A DNA stretch of 64,000 nt from Paraspadella gotoi (taxonomy: Eukaryota > Chaetognatha): NCBI GenBank assembly GCA_051294375.1, contig CM119266.1, forward strand, positions 4,803,685-4,867,684, read 5' to 3'. Numbering within the stretch: the stretch's first letter is position 1; every line of letters starts with the position of its first letter. Below are positions 1 through 10,362 of the stretch, piece after piece. A program made the position numbers and the translations under genes. The notes beneath the pieces are model-generated. The model was not told the origin of the DNA. It made no database searches and saw nothing but the letters and a program-made list of their open reading frames with translations.

Positions 1-27
1 ACGCTTTGTCGCGTAAGGGAGAGGGGA

Positions 28-74
<47 letters not shown>

Positions 75-286
75 GTCGTCGGTTTTGCTTTCCTGATTCA
101 TTGCGAATAAAGTGGAGCTTTCGTTTCATTTTTCAATGAGAGAGTGGAAGTCAGGGGGGGGGAGGAGTGGGGAGGAGGAGGAGGAGGAGAAAAAGGGAAA
201 AATTGACTTGAGATATTTTCATATTTTCTCTTCCTTTTTCCCGCGCTGTTTGCCGCCTGCGTTACTTGACGCCAGCTGAGATGCCA

Positions 287-344
<58 letters not shown>

Positions 345-462
345 ACCAGTATCAAATTTTAATCAGGCCGTCGATTTTCACACGAGCGAGGGAAGGGAAA
401 AAAAAAAGATGGCGTCCGTAAGGAATCGCGATTCGCTCAGCGCCTCTAGCGGCGAAACTTAC
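1..462. repeat. Low-complexity flank with GA and CT tracts
   Basis: This stretch holds a (GA)n tract at about 38-71, a purine-rich G/A block at about 150-200 and a long (CT)n tract at about 288-341. The open frames across it are translations of dinucleotide repeat and are not genes. It lies downstream of the donor of the tail exon at 463, so it is most likely intron of the receptor gene, whose 3' end would then fall outside the window. Confidence 0.7.
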
Positions 463-723
463 AAACGTCGTTGGTTCCCGACGCCGCGTAGAGTTCGTCC
501 AACTCTTGAAGAGTGATGCGATCGTCTTCCTTCGTCGACGCCCTCGCGACGACGGCGTCGTTTCTGACGAGCCGCTGCGACGCCGATCGAAGCGGTTGTC
601 CGCGCCTCGACGCTGCAGAGCCGGATCTGACGGATCGCTGCGCCGCTGAGGCTGGGCGCTGTTGCTGCGGCGGGTCTCGATCGAAGGAGGCGTCCGGAAT
701 ATCGACGGAGCCTCCCGTGGCGC
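463..723 (-). CDS. Cytoplasmic tail exon of class C GPCR
   Basis: This 261-base exon is open throughout in one frame. It starts after an acceptor (CAATCTAG) and ends at a strong GTAAGT donor. It enters in phase 1, taking one base from the micro-exon at 1307-1351, and leaves in phase 1. The peptide begins SATGGSVDIPDASFDRD, passes through a Gln/Pro/Ser/Arg-rich part with basophilic-kinase-like sites (RSVRSGSAASRR, PLRSASQRL), and ends in an acidic amphipathic segment (ITLQELDELYAASGTNDV). There are no hydrophobic spans, so it should be cytosolic. The strong donor means at least one more exon follows, outside the window. Linkage to the receptor rests on strand, phase and position; no tail family was recognised. 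Confidence 0.65.
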
Positions 724-1306
724 CTAGATTGATAGAGAGCGGATAATCGTTTAAACAAATTTTGTGACAAAAGTTTTTTTAAATATTGATAATGACTTTC
801 TTAGCTATTTTCACTTACCCTCGAGGTGAGGTTCGACTGTGTGACTGATCGAAAAAACGCGCGGCTCTGTGTTCGTCACGTGACCCTGAGAAACGACTGA
901 TTCTTCGACGGGGGCGGCGCCTGGCGGTCGGGAAGGAAATAACAAAAGGGAATCGGGATTTTAAAAAGGGTCTTTTGAACGCTGTTACAGTTCAGTAGTA
1001 ACGATTGAATATTTTTATATATGTATGTAACAAAGTGATGTGATAATAGATTAAATTAAAAAAATTAAAAACAAACAAAGGCCTTAGCTTTTTCGATCAT
1101 TTTCTTGTTTTTTTAGGCTATTTTTAAAACTAAAACTAAAAATGGCCGCGTCTACGCCACTTTTTCTTAATTAAAACTAATGCACGCAACCTCTCCCGAT
1201 TTTTTTCATTAAAAAACAGAAGAAGGGAAGTTAAAGGGGAAACTATTAAGTTTTCCGACGGCCGCTAAAAAAAAAGATAAATATCTTTCGTCATTAAGAA
1301 ACTCAC
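724..1306 (-). other. Intron between the two tail exons
   Basis: This is AT-rich intron with homopolymer runs. The only notable site is a perfect palindromic E-box, GTCACGTGAC, at 875-884. I see no coding signal. Confidence 0.5.
875..884. promoter_or_regulatory. Palindromic GTCACGTGAC E-box
   Basis: The ten bases form the consensus bound by bHLH-zip factors of the MITF/TFE and USF type. The same core recurs twice near 62850. It lies in an intron and function is not shown; a match this short could be chance. Confidence 0.35.
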
Positions 1307-1351
1307 TTTGGAACCTGACGAGATCGTTGCGAGACGACGACAGCCCGGAAT
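1307..1351 (-). CDS. 45-base micro-exon of receptor tail
   Basis: The micro-exon is bounded by a TTCTTCAG acceptor and an AAA|GTGAGT donor. In phase 1 it reads DSGLSSSRNDLVRFQ and joins in frame to SATGG at the start of the exon at 723. Its length is a multiple of three, so skipping it would keep the frame. It would also join in frame to the TM6 exon (4033-4335), which ends in phase 1, but that would leave the protein without TM7. It is supported by splice sites, phase and residue make-up only. Confidence 0.55.
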
Positions 1352-1360
1352 CTGAAGAAT

Positions 1361-1542
1361 TAAGAGGGGAGGAGTGAGGGAGGTATAGGAACTCTCGTTA
1401 AGGGGAGGAGTGAGGGAGGTATAGTAACTCTCGTTAAGGGGAGGAGAGAGGGAGGTATAGTAACTCTCGTTAAGGGGAGGAGTGAGGGAGGTATAGTAAC
1501 TCTCGTTAAGGGGAGGAGTGAGGGAGGTATAGTAACTCTCGT
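1361..1542. repeat. 36-bp minisatellite, five units
   Basis: There are five head-to-tail units: the first is 38 bases and the next four are 36 bases each, starting at 1399, 1435, 1471 and 1507. Units differ at one or two bases. Because 36 is a multiple of three, the minus strand reads as a repeated 12-residue unit (LNESYYTSLTPP) in an open frame. The array ends a few bases upstream of the micro-exon acceptor and is most likely its pyrimidine-rich intron flank, since the minus-strand unit is C/T-rich. Confidence 0.9.
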
Positions 1543-2524
1543 TAAGGAACGACGAAAGATTGATATCGTTTAAAATTCCAAACAAAGAGAAAATGGGGGA
1601 GGGGAACTGTCTTGGTTGAGAAAAGGCAGGAAAGGAAAGGAGGGGGAGTTTAAACTTGAAAAGAGTTTAGATAAATTAAACTTTTTACTTTTTAATTGAA
1701 ATGAAGAAATTCTTTTTAAAAAGGGGTGGCTGATAGTCGTGGGGAACCGCGTTTAAATTTAATTAAAGGAGTAAATTTTTTTTTTATCTTGGTTCAAACG
1801 GGGCGAATTCTATTATTTATTTTTTTTTATTTCTTTGTTAGTTATTTACATATTTCACCTTTTTGAATTTTAGGAATAAAGAACTTGAAGTGATTCTTGT
1901 TGACCGTCGCCCAATTTTTAAAAACCGCCGAGTGATTATCATGAAGTGGGCTCGTTTCCTGTTATGAGAGGAAAAGAGAATCAAACTTTACATGCTGAAA
2001 TTTCCTTTCGATGTTTTCAATGTGAGAATTAAAAAGCTACTTTATATTTTTAAAAAGATCACAGACAGAAAAATACATTAATTCGTTTTTTTTTACCCCA
2101 AAACCTTTTTACATATATATCTTTAAGGCTCCTAGCCGACAAAAAAATACGCTCAGACCGACGGCCCGAAAACGTTAGCAACCACTGCGTCTCCATTGAC
2201 GACGGGAATACAAACGACGTTGTTTAACGGCATCAAACATTAAGCGGCTGAGCTCCTTTCCGCTTCCTCCTCCCCCCTTACCGCCCCCCTTTGAAAAAAA
2301 AAAGGTAAACAAACATTTAACTGCGCTTATAAAAAAAACCCGTTGGGCCGAACGAGCATCCGCGATCTCTTACGAGTTCCGAGAAAAGTAAACAAAGATT
2401 AAAGGCGCTCACACAAAACGCCACGCCCCCTTCATATTCTCCACCCGCCCCCCTTCTTCCGGGCGCGAGCGTTCGGCCGCGACGCGCAAACAAACGATAA
2501 CCGGAAAAACAAACAAAATATCTC
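1543..2524. other. AT-rich noncoding stretch with a CpG-rich patch
   Basis: Most of this is homopolymer-rich intron. A CpG-rich patch at about 2400-2500 contains GC-box-like GGGGGCGGG and GGGGGCGTGG on the minus strand. A short open stretch on the minus strand at about 2150-2240 is hydrophobic but lacks convincing splice sites. The missing TM7 exon may be in this region or in 3236-4032, but I could not identify it. Confidence 0.4.
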
Positions 2525-3125
2525 TGTCCTGGTGAACGCCATCGAGTCGAGACCCATGCTGGTGAACCTTATCCTGCAGAAACTTATCCTGGAGAACCCC
2601 ATCCCGGCGAAACCCATACTGGAGAACCCCATCCGGCGAAACCCATACTGGAGAACCCCATCCCGGCGAAACCCATTATGGTAAACCCCATCCCTGCGAA
2701 ACCCATTATGGTAAACTCCATCGGAGGAAAACACATCCTGGAGAACCCCATCCCGGCGAAACCCATTATGGTAAACCCCATCGAGGCAAAACACATCCTG
2801 GAGAACCCCATCCCGGAGAAACCCATCTGCATCCCGCCATCCCATTGAACCTGTGAGCCTCGTCTCAGATAACCCCTTTTAGCCAATCTACCCATCCCGG
2901 GTAAAAACCATCGCGGACAACACATTGAGGCAAAAAAACCATCCGGGTAAAACCCAATCCTGGGGGAAACCAATCTTGGAAAGTTGCAATAACCATTTCA
3001 GAAAATCCATTTCTGTTGTATCCGATCCAGGCAAAAAACTCATCCAAGCAAAAGAGGTCTGGCAAAACCTAATCCCGGCAAAACGCATTTCCGGCAAACC
3101 CCCATCCCAGCAAAACCCCAGCCCG
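2525..3125. repeat. 15-bp minisatellite (ATCCYGGMGAAMCCC)
   Basis: This is a long array of a 15-base unit, clearest at 2580-2850 and increasingly degenerate to about 3125. Because 15 is a multiple of three, the minus strand gives open frames of five-residue repeats (MGFSG/MGFAG/MGFTI). Those frames change between subarrays and show no domain, so I treat the region as noncoding tandem repeat. Units alternate between ATCCCGGCGAAACCC and ATACTGGAGAACCCC types, suggesting expansion as dimers. Confidence 0.85.
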
Positions 3126-3132
3126 GCCGAAC

Positions 3133-3235
3133 CTGACTTCCGGCGACCCAGTAGCGATAAGATGATCGACCGAAACAATGTTGAAGGGAAAGTTGAAAGG
3201 CGAGAAGTAGAACTGCAGTTGCGAGACATCCGGCG
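3133..3235 (-). CDS. Possible exon after TM6 (weak)
   Basis: A good acceptor (CTGCCTGTCTCAG) at 3236 opens a frame that, in the phase left by the TM6 exon, reads APDVSQLQFYF then SPFNFPFNIVSVDHLIATG. The proposed donor (GTTCGG) is weak and leaves phase 2, which does not match the micro-exon at 1351. The peptide is not a clear TM7 helix. It could be an extracellular loop 3 fragment, an exon with a sequencing error, or chance. Confidence 0.25.
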
Positions 3236-4032
3236 CTGAGACAGGCAGAGTTAAAGGCGGGTGGGGCTGGAAGGGTGTAATTAATTAGTTTATTAATAAT
3301 TAATGAGTTTAAAATTAGAAAGCCGTTATGACGACAGTCTTACCCCTAGGTTTTTTTTTTATTCCGGCTTTTGGATTGGGTTTAATTAGTCGGCAATTAT
3401 CTAAAATTTTATTATTTTTCATTAAATTTAAAGAGGTAACATTCTCAAAGCCATTATGGCAACGGCCTTCCTCTGCTTTCCTTCTTTATATTTTTCAGGC
3501 TGGGGAAAGAGTGGGGATGAAATTAAGTTGATAATTATGATCTAAAATTTCATAATTAATCATTGTTCGTTTACATTTTGAAAGATATAATTACATGGCA
3601 ACAACCTTTCCCTCTTTTTTTTTCCAAACGAGTTTTATATACGTAAACAAATCGAGGACAGCTGGCGTTTTGGATCCAAATGTTGGAAATTTATTGTAAA
3701 CATCTAAGGCCATATTTTTTTAATTTTACGGACGTAACAAAATACGCGGCTGTTCTTGGAAGAATTTAATCTTTCTTTTACATCTCTTCCTCGTTTCTAT
3801 AACCGTAAGGGAAGATTAAGAAAGTGACTTTTTTTTCCCTAATTTTCATTAATCTCTTTTTGGGTTCTTATTCTGCTCTGGATAAATTATTTGCTTCTAA
3901 TCTTGTATCAATAAATCGATACACATTGAAAACAGCTCTGGATGAATTGATTTTAATTTCGTAAAGATTTCGTGATTTTAATCCATATCGATCCATCCTA
4001 TCACAAGGAATTCCTCACCCTCTCTAACTCAC
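3236..4032 (-). other. Intron downstream of TM6 exon
   Basis: This is AT-rich with homopolymer runs. Duplication unit A begins inside it, at 3894; the part before that is found only here. I see no coding signal. Confidence 0.45.
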
Positions 4033-4335
4033 CAGCGTAAAAAGCGACGAGCCACGCGATCCACAGCGCCGCGGCGATACAGAAAGTCGCCAGCAGCCGC
4101 CGCGCTTCCTCCTGCAGCAGCCGCAGGCGTCGCCGCAGGGACGACGAGCCTCTCGGGCCGCGGGACCGAGTGAGGCTGGCGGCGTTGGAGGTGGAGTGTC
4201 CGGCGGGGGTGTCGGCGACGAGGTGGTTGGGTGTGTTGAGGGTAGAAAGACTCGGTTCGAGGAGAGAGAAACCGCCCGTCTTTTCGTAGATTCGCCAGGC
4301 GTCGGTGCAAGGAAGGGTGGCTGTGATTAAGAGGC
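4033..4335 (-). CDS. Class C GPCR exon: end of TM5, loop 3, TM6
   Basis: This 303-base exon is fully open, with acceptor ATATCTCCAG, donor G|GTGAGT, and phase 1 at both ends. It begins LLITATLPCTDAWRIYEK, finishing TM5. About 50 Ser/Pro/Asn-rich residues follow as an unusually long third intracellular loop ending in RRRLRLLQEEARR. TM6 is LLATFCIAAALWIAWLVAFY. The motif E-A-x(n)-W-x-A-W is typical of TM6 in family 3 receptors (Pfam 7tm_3) and closest to GPRC5/BOSS. The protein should sit in the plasma membrane and signal through G proteins or as a contact ligand; the ligand is unknown. Copies A' and A'' share a one-base deletion that breaks this frame, so this copy is probably the correct sequence. 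Confidence 0.8.
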
Positions 4336-4622
4336 CTGGAGATATGGAAAGATTTAATTTATTTATTTGTTTATTTAAATTGTAAGCAATTAATTTCGCA
4401 ACTTCGTTGTATTAACCTTAACCATACTCGAGGATACTTTCGAATTTGATTAGTTTCATTAAAAAAACATTTCATGATACTATTTCCGCATCAATCCAAC
4501 CCAAAAAAACTCCATTTATATTTTATTGTAATAAAAATGGTTTTTTGTCGCTTTTTGAAGAAAAAAAATGGCCTCACAGGAGGAAATTGAGACCCCATAT
4601 TATGGAGCGTTTTACTTCCTGA

Positions 4623-4665
<43 letters not shown>

Positions 4666-5041
4666 TTCCACGATTCTTTCCCTCTTAGAATTGAAAATTC
4701 CATCGTTGAGTGACTCTTGTTGACTCTTGAAATCCGGGCGGAATTTTTACCTCTGAAAAACCACTTTTATTCAACCTTAAATCCCTCCATAAAAAGTGAC
4801 TCTCTCTCTGTCTTTCTCTCTTTCTCTCTCGCTCCCAAGCGTCCACTTTATTGCCTTCCGCGAGGGAAACCACTCAATAAACTAAGAGATTCTTTTTTCT
4901 CTCTTTTCGCCTTAAAAAAAAAGAACTCGTTACACTAACGGTTATTAGTCTCTGCGATTAAAAAAGAGAGAAGGGAAAAAGCTTTGGAGGTTGTCAGCCT
5001 CGTTAAAAAAAGAGCTAAAAAAATCTTTCTTTTTTATAGAG

Positions 5042-5092
<51 letters not shown>

Positions 5093-5490
5093 TTTCTCGG
5101 TAAATGACTCTCACTCTTGAAAAAAAAGCGTAACAGTTGGCGGAAAAGTCTTAGCTAGGGATTTTACGAAGCGAGACGATGGCTCTCTCTCACTCTCAAC
5201 TTTTCCATCTCCCTCTCTCTCTCCCTCACTTCCTCCCTCCCAATCTTTTAAAGTTTTCTCAGCCACTTTCCTTACGATTTCTTTAGAAAAACTAAATTAG
5301 GGATAGAGACGTCGAAAAAGGACGTCTAATTAAGATTTCAAAAGAGTTAAAAACTTTGGTGAGGAAGTTCTGAGTTCTAGTTCTCACAAAAAACAGATGA
5401 CAGACTAACAGTAAATGTGACTGACAATGTTGACATAATTTGTTTTTGGTTGAAGAATGCTCTCTCTCTCTTTCTTTCTCTCCCTCTCAC
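4336..5490 (-). other. Intron with two long CT tracts
   Basis: The intron separates the TM4-TM5 and TM6 exons. It carries (CT)n tracts at about 4626-4661 and 5041-5090 and a shorter pyrimidine-rich zone at 4800-4830. No conserved frame is seen between the three copies. Confidence 0.6.
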
Positions 5491-5763
5491 CCAAAACTAA
5501 GAGAACCATGACGTAAACGAACGAGGCGACGAATTCCGTCTTCCCGATGTCGCAGACGTTGACGACCAGTTGGTGGTGCTGCTCCGCCGCTCCGTCCGCG
5601 GCCTCGCCCTCCAGCGTCGAATTCTGCAGGTGCACTCTGTACCGGAGCAGCGGCCGCGGCGTCTGAATCCACTGCTGCAGATCGAGGGCGAGCTGCAGGG
5701 CGACGATGAAGGACAGCAGCAGCCAGTGGAGGCAGGAGAGGGGCACGTGGGTAGGGATGGCGT
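5491..5763 (-). CDS. Class C GPCR exon: TM4, loop 2, TM5
   Basis: This 273-base exon is open throughout, with acceptor CTCTTTCCAG, donor G|GTGAGA and phase 1 at both ends. TM4 is LHWLLLSFIVALQLALDL. The second extracellular loop follows, with one N-glycosylation sequon (NST) and a Cys in VNVCDIGKTEF expected to pair with the Cys at the top of TM3 (CGLRMM). TM5 is FVASFVYVMVLLVLG. The F-V-x(3)-Y-V-M-x-L-L pattern is what I associate with GPRC5/BOSS receptors. It continues in frame into the TM6 exon (VLLVLG then LLITATL). Confidence 0.8.
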
Positions 5764-6361
5764 CTGGAAAGAGAGGGGTAGGGGTAGGGGGTGGGGTAAG
5801 TCAGGATTACAGGAGTTTAAGTGAATATATAGAGATATACTACGAATTATAAATATAATAATTGATCTTATTTATTAATAAATAAGCCCAAGACATAGGG
5901 GATTAATTTACTGGTTTTAAAGTTTGTGGGGATTGTGAAATATAACTATTTTGTAAGAACGAGTTCTTTAGAAATTATAGCCAGTCCAGTGTTCAAATTC
6001 GGAATAATTCCTATATTGGTTGTATCAAATTTTATAATTTACATCCAACACTAAAATTCTATCAGATAAATGTAGTATGGTGATTGGTTAAACTAGTGAT
6101 CTTGTAAAGAAAAAAAAGGTTGAGCGGAAATCTTATCGGGTCATAAAACCTTATTGGGTCAGGCTGTGAAAAAGGGAAGTTAAAGGTGAAGGGATCTTAG
6201 AAGTGAAGGTTGATCGGTGGTTGGCAGAATGTGAGGAGGGAAGAGTGTGAAGTAAGTAAGAAGTGAGAAGATGTGTGAACGAGAAATAAAATGAAATCGG
6301 ACGCGCACGAGTTGAGATGGAAAAGGAAAATGGAGATTTAAAAAAAGAGAAAACGGACTTG

Positions 6362-6403
<42 letters not shown>

Positions 6404-6796
6404 CACCCCAGCGGAAGGGACAGAGTACATTTGAAGTGGAGGGGGCGTGGAAGATAATCCCGTCGGTTTTGAATTCTCAATTTTTAGAGACGAAGGAAAG
6501 TTATTTCTTTTTCTTTTTTTTTTTACATAAAAAAAAATTCTTCTGTATCGGGATCTGAATGTGGAGGAAGAAAAAAAAATTGTGGTTGGAAGGAAATTGG
6601 AACAGAATCCATTCCATTCTTTTTTCTTTCCTCTCGCTCTCTATTTTTCTTTTCTTTATTTCTTTATTTTATCCCGCGTTTCCTTATGCCTATTCTTATC
6701 TCCCTATTTATATTCTATTCTATTTTATTTTATTCTATTCTTATCTCACTATTTCTACTTTCCTTCCACCGATACAGTATCTTAATCGCTTCTACA

Positions 6797-6895
6797 ACCA
6801 CGCCCCCATGCAAACGCCCACACATCTACCACGCCCCCACACAATCGCCCACACATCAACTACGCCCCCACACAAAAGCCCACACGTCAACCACG
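6797..6895. repeat. CACGCCCCCACA-type repeat, three units
   Basis: Three imperfect units of about 32 bases, each built on CACGCCCCCA and GCCCACACATC. Similar CCACGCCC words occur near 57410-57510, so the motif is dispersed. Confidence 0.6.
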
Positions 6896-7278
6896 ATTCC
6901 CTCTCATCGGGCTTCACTTTCCTCCCTCCACACCCCGCCGCAGTCCCCGTGTCCTGAGGCAGTTAAACTTACTCGGGTGAGTTATTTCGATTCCAAATGG
7001 GTTTTATTTCTCGCGTTATCATCGCGAATTTTCCAGAGTAAAATTTCTTGTCTCGGACCCGAAAAGATAAAAACCTCCAACGGCCAAAAAAAAAGAGGAG
7101 GGGGGAGAAGTTGCTTAAAGATGGCGGCGTGGAGGGGGGGTTAGAGGTTAAAGGGTCTTTCATGGGAGGTAATGTCTGGGGCGACCCAGGGGGCAGGGGG
7201 GCAAAGCCGCGGGGGTTGAGGTTACCCTCTAGAAACGCGCGCGTGCCGATTTCTTGGCGAGAGAGAGAGATGAAAACG

Positions 7279-7283
<5 letters not shown>

Positions 7284-7353
<70 letters not shown>
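7284..7353. repeat. (CT)n microsatellite
   Basis: About 35 CT units, the longest pure tract in unit A. The matching tracts in A' (about 28741-28787) and A'' (about 34609-34654) are shorter and interrupted. Confidence 0.9.
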
Positions 7354-7355
<2 letters not shown>

Positions 7356-8028
7356 GTTTCGGTTTTGTCTCTGCGAGGTTTTTAATCTTTTTCCCTTTTC
7401 TATTTCCAGGGAAAAGTTGTTCCACAGACGGAAACTCGGGAATGAGAGAAAGTAAGTTAGGAAAGAAGGTTTTCCTCAGAAAGAGAGAGAGAGAGAGAAA
7501 GAAAGAAAGAAAACGAATTCTGCTTGGAGTTTAGAGGAGAGAGCGAAATCGCGTAACTAATTTTAACGATGAAACTCGTTACGATGGATTGAAAATATGA
7601 TTTCGGAGATCGTGATGAATGAGATCTGTGAGCGGGAGTGATTATTGGATTTTTTTCTCACACATTGGAAAATTCAGCGGGGTAATTATAAAATAAAATT
7701 GGGAATAATTACTATTTTATTTTGGTCATAATATCATAGGTTGAAAAAGTCAAATCTTCCCTTCTGCTTCTGGGTATTTGGAGTATTAAAACAAATTAGG
7801 TAATTTGGAATATCTTATATTTTAATTATTAAACCTAAAGATTAATTTAAAGTCAACAAAAGATCATATAAAGCGAAATAAGAAAGTGCATGAAAGAAAA
7901 AAAAACACGAATATAAACAAACAGAAAATATAAACAAAAAAACAAACTAGCAAATGATAACATTTGAAAACAAACAAGAAAAACAAACAAAACCAAACCT
8001 TACCCTCAACATTCTCAATCGTACTTAC

Positions 8029-8349
8029 CTTCATCCAATTCGCCGACGTCTTCGTATCCACCACCACTCCTACCACTTCCGCCTCCACCACCGACGCGCC
8101 ACTCCACCCTCTCCCCCGCAGCCTTCAGCCGCGTCCGCAGCGCAGCGGCGCGGACGAGCAGCGTCCCGAAGCAAAGAGCGTACGGAACGCTGGGCGCCAT
8201 CATGCGGAGCCCGCAGCCGCCGCCCGACGCGGCGAAGCAGTAAGGGAGAGGCGAGGCGAAGAGGAAGAGGGCGGCGGCGAGGGTGGCGCCCGACACTGAG
8301 CGGGCGGCGGCGGTGCCCGATCCGGAGAGGGCCTTGATGGAAACGTGTA
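8029..8349 (-). CDS. Class C GPCR exon: loop 1, TM2, TM3, loop 2
   Basis: This 321-base exon is open throughout, with acceptor CACCCTCCCCAG, donor G|GTAAGT and phase 1 at both ends. It begins VHVSIKALSGSG, completing TM1 and the first intracellular loop. TM2 is VSGATLAAALFLFASPL. CGLRMMAPSVPYALCFGTLL is TM3 with its conserved leading Cys, followed by VRAAALRTRLK at the cytosolic end, as in family 3 receptors. The second intracellular loop has a Gly run (VGGGGGSGRSGGG) and an acidic end (EDVGELDE). It joins in frame to DAIPTHVPLSC in the TM4 exon. Confidence 0.8.
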
Positions 8350-8927
8350 CTGGGGAGGGTGGGGCGAAATGTGGTCAGTTTAGCGGTTGGTAATAAGGAG
8401 GGAGACTCTCTTCAGTAGGGCTGGGCTTTGGGGTTGCGGCAAAAGCGGGCCATATGGGGTTGGGGCCTTGCGGCGGGCGGGGGAGGGGCGGCCTTCAAGG
8501 TCAAAAGGTCAAAGAAGATCAAGAGAAAAGAAATTTTTTTTTGTTGCAGAAAAAAAAATGAGATTAAAGGCGAAAATCACGTCGGTCATTGGAGGATGAA
8601 AAAATGCAATAGGGTCTCTCTCTTCTCTCTCTCTCGCTCCATTCAACGCCGCCCAGTCGGAAATGGCGCCATGTTTAATATGTACTTTTTTTCCGTGAAA
8701 GAGGGGGGGACCGGCGCTTTGGGGGTATAGAAGGGGGACCGGATACCCGGTTGGGGGGGTCGGGGCGGGGGAAGAGGATTCCGGGCTCCTTTAGATTCAT
8801 GGGAAAGAGGTCGTCTTAGTTTAAAAAAAAAGAGGAAAAAAAAATGTGACTGAGATTCAATGAAAGAGAAGTTTTTTTTTCACCAATTATCGACTTATTT
8901 TTTTTCCTCTCTTGGAATATTTGTACT
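8350..8927 (-). other. Intron edge of unit A
   Basis: This is intron upstream of the TM2-TM3 exon, with G-rich runs at 8700-8780. In A'' the same sequence leads on to the TM1 exon at 36911-37075. Here it is cut off at 8927. Confidence 0.6.
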
Positions 8928-9999
8928 ATATTAACATTTCACATCCCACTGCGACCGCCTCCCCTCTCCCCTCCCCTCCTCTCCCCCCCTCACCCATCTT
9001 CGGGTTTCATCGGCCTCCATTTTCTTTCTCGAGGACGCGTCATCAGAAAATCTGACCAGAGGTTCGCGTCTTTAAGCTCCTCTGGTTCAATCCAATTTTT
9101 GACCTTTCGCGCGATTCCTCGACAGCCCTTTTTTTTTTCACTTTACCCACCTCCCCCCCTCACCCCTCCCTAAAGCCCCCCCTTCCTCTGGATGGGCTTT
9201 TGTCCGCCCTTACCTTTTAACCGCGCTCATTTCCTCGACGTAACGAGGACCGTAATGTTTTCACATCCCTCCAATTTCCATTTAGACAAACCGACGTTTA
9301 CCCTTCCTTTCACGCAGAGTTCGAAGGCGCGCCCACTTCGTCCTCCTCCCTTTCCTGCCTCTTCCACATCTGTGACGATGACACTTTCAAAATTCTATTC
9401 TAATGAAAAGTACTTCTATCTAATTTTGCATATTGTAGTATTTTAACAGAATTATTTATTTTCACAATTTATGTCAACCCACGATTTTTAAAAATTGGGG
9501 GAATTAATTGGGACCCCCAACAAAAAAACTAATGAATATATATCCTATTTTTCTACAGAAATTACGCTACGTAAACTTGCGACGTGGTGAGCCGTTTCAA
9601 CGAAACCAAAAAAGTTCATTTACGTACGTCGAAACGTCAAAAAACATACTTCTATTCAACTCCGCGAAGAAGAATTAAATGAACTGCATTTGTTGAACCT
9701 CAAAGGATAACAAAACACAATTCTGCGATAAAACAGAATTAAATAACTTAAGATGAACTTTGACAAAGAATTTTTGACAAGGATGCGTTTTCCCTTTGCC
9801 CTTTCAACTGCACGAACGAAAGCCCGATTTAAAAAATATCAAATCGACGACGCGAAATAAAAAAGGAATTTCGGAGGCGAACAACGACTTTCGCTTCTTT
9901 ATAGCGTCTTCGAAGAATAAAGAAAGGGACAAAAAAATTAAGGAAGGATTAAGAGAATAAGGAAGATTAAAAAGGGAGGATAGGAATAAGGAATAAAAA
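8928..9999 (+). other. Upstream region of the receptor gene, copy B
   Basis: Mostly pyrimidine-rich (8940-9190), then AT-rich. No exon is seen. The block at about 9566-9655 contains several ACGT-type words. In B' the same region (54172-55213) lies 5' of the candidate start codon, so it may include the promoter, but I see no clear TATA box. Confidence 0.4.
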
Positions 10000-10331
10000 A
10001 TGGTTTTTCTCGAAATCCGTCGTCGCAATCTCATTAACGAAATCTTCGTTCGACCTTCGATCGATCCAGACCGCCGCAGCCGCAGCCGCCCGCAGCCGCC
10101 GCAGCCGCCGTCCCCTCAGATAACGCCGCCACGCCCGGACTACGATAAACGCCGCCGGGCGGACCTAGACGTGGATATATTCGCGCCTTCCTTCGCACCC
10201 AAAAAATCGATTTTTCCTCTTCATCCTCCTCCTCTTCCCTCCTCCTCCTCCTCTCGTTACGCGCGCCCTCTGTGTAAACGACCCCGGAAAATTCGGGCAT
10301 CGCGATTCGTCGTCTACGTCTACGTCGTCGT

Positions 10332-10362
<31 letters not shown>

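Larger units (their letters stand above)
5764..8028 (-). other. Long intron of unit A
   Basis: The intron lies between the TM2-TM3 and TM4-TM5 exons. It contains a (GA)n tract at 6362-6397, three units of a roughly 32-base CACGCCCCCACA-type repeat at 6797-6895, and a (CT)n tract of about 70 bases at 7284-7353. It is preserved nearly base for base in A' and A''. I see no exon. Confidence 0.6.
3894..8927. repeat. Duplication unit A (TM2-TM6 exons), copy 1
   Basis: About 5 kb that recurs in the same orientation at 25361-30351 (A') and 31215-36211 (A''). The copies keep the same exon order and unique intron sequence and differ mostly by single-base indels and CT-tract length. At its right edge the shared sequence stops after TTGTACT and jumps to unit B in inverted orientation. 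In A' and A'' the same point runs on into the intron leading to the TM1 exon. Copy A therefore has an abnormal junction at about 8927 but the best-preserved reading frames. Confidence 0.9.

Noticed and set aside
2432-2973. Long minus-strand frames of Met-Gly-Phe repeats
   Set aside because: They are translations of the 15-bp minisatellite; frames overlap each other and have no domain or splice support.
3328-3531. Plus-strand hydrophobic frame (67 codons)
   Set aside because: AT-rich, T-run driven hydrophobicity in an intron of the minus-strand gene; no other support.
6151-6480. Leu/Ser-rich frames across CT and GA tracts (here and at many other places)
   Set aside because: They come from dinucleotide repeats; they are not kept between the duplicated copies and have no splice sites.
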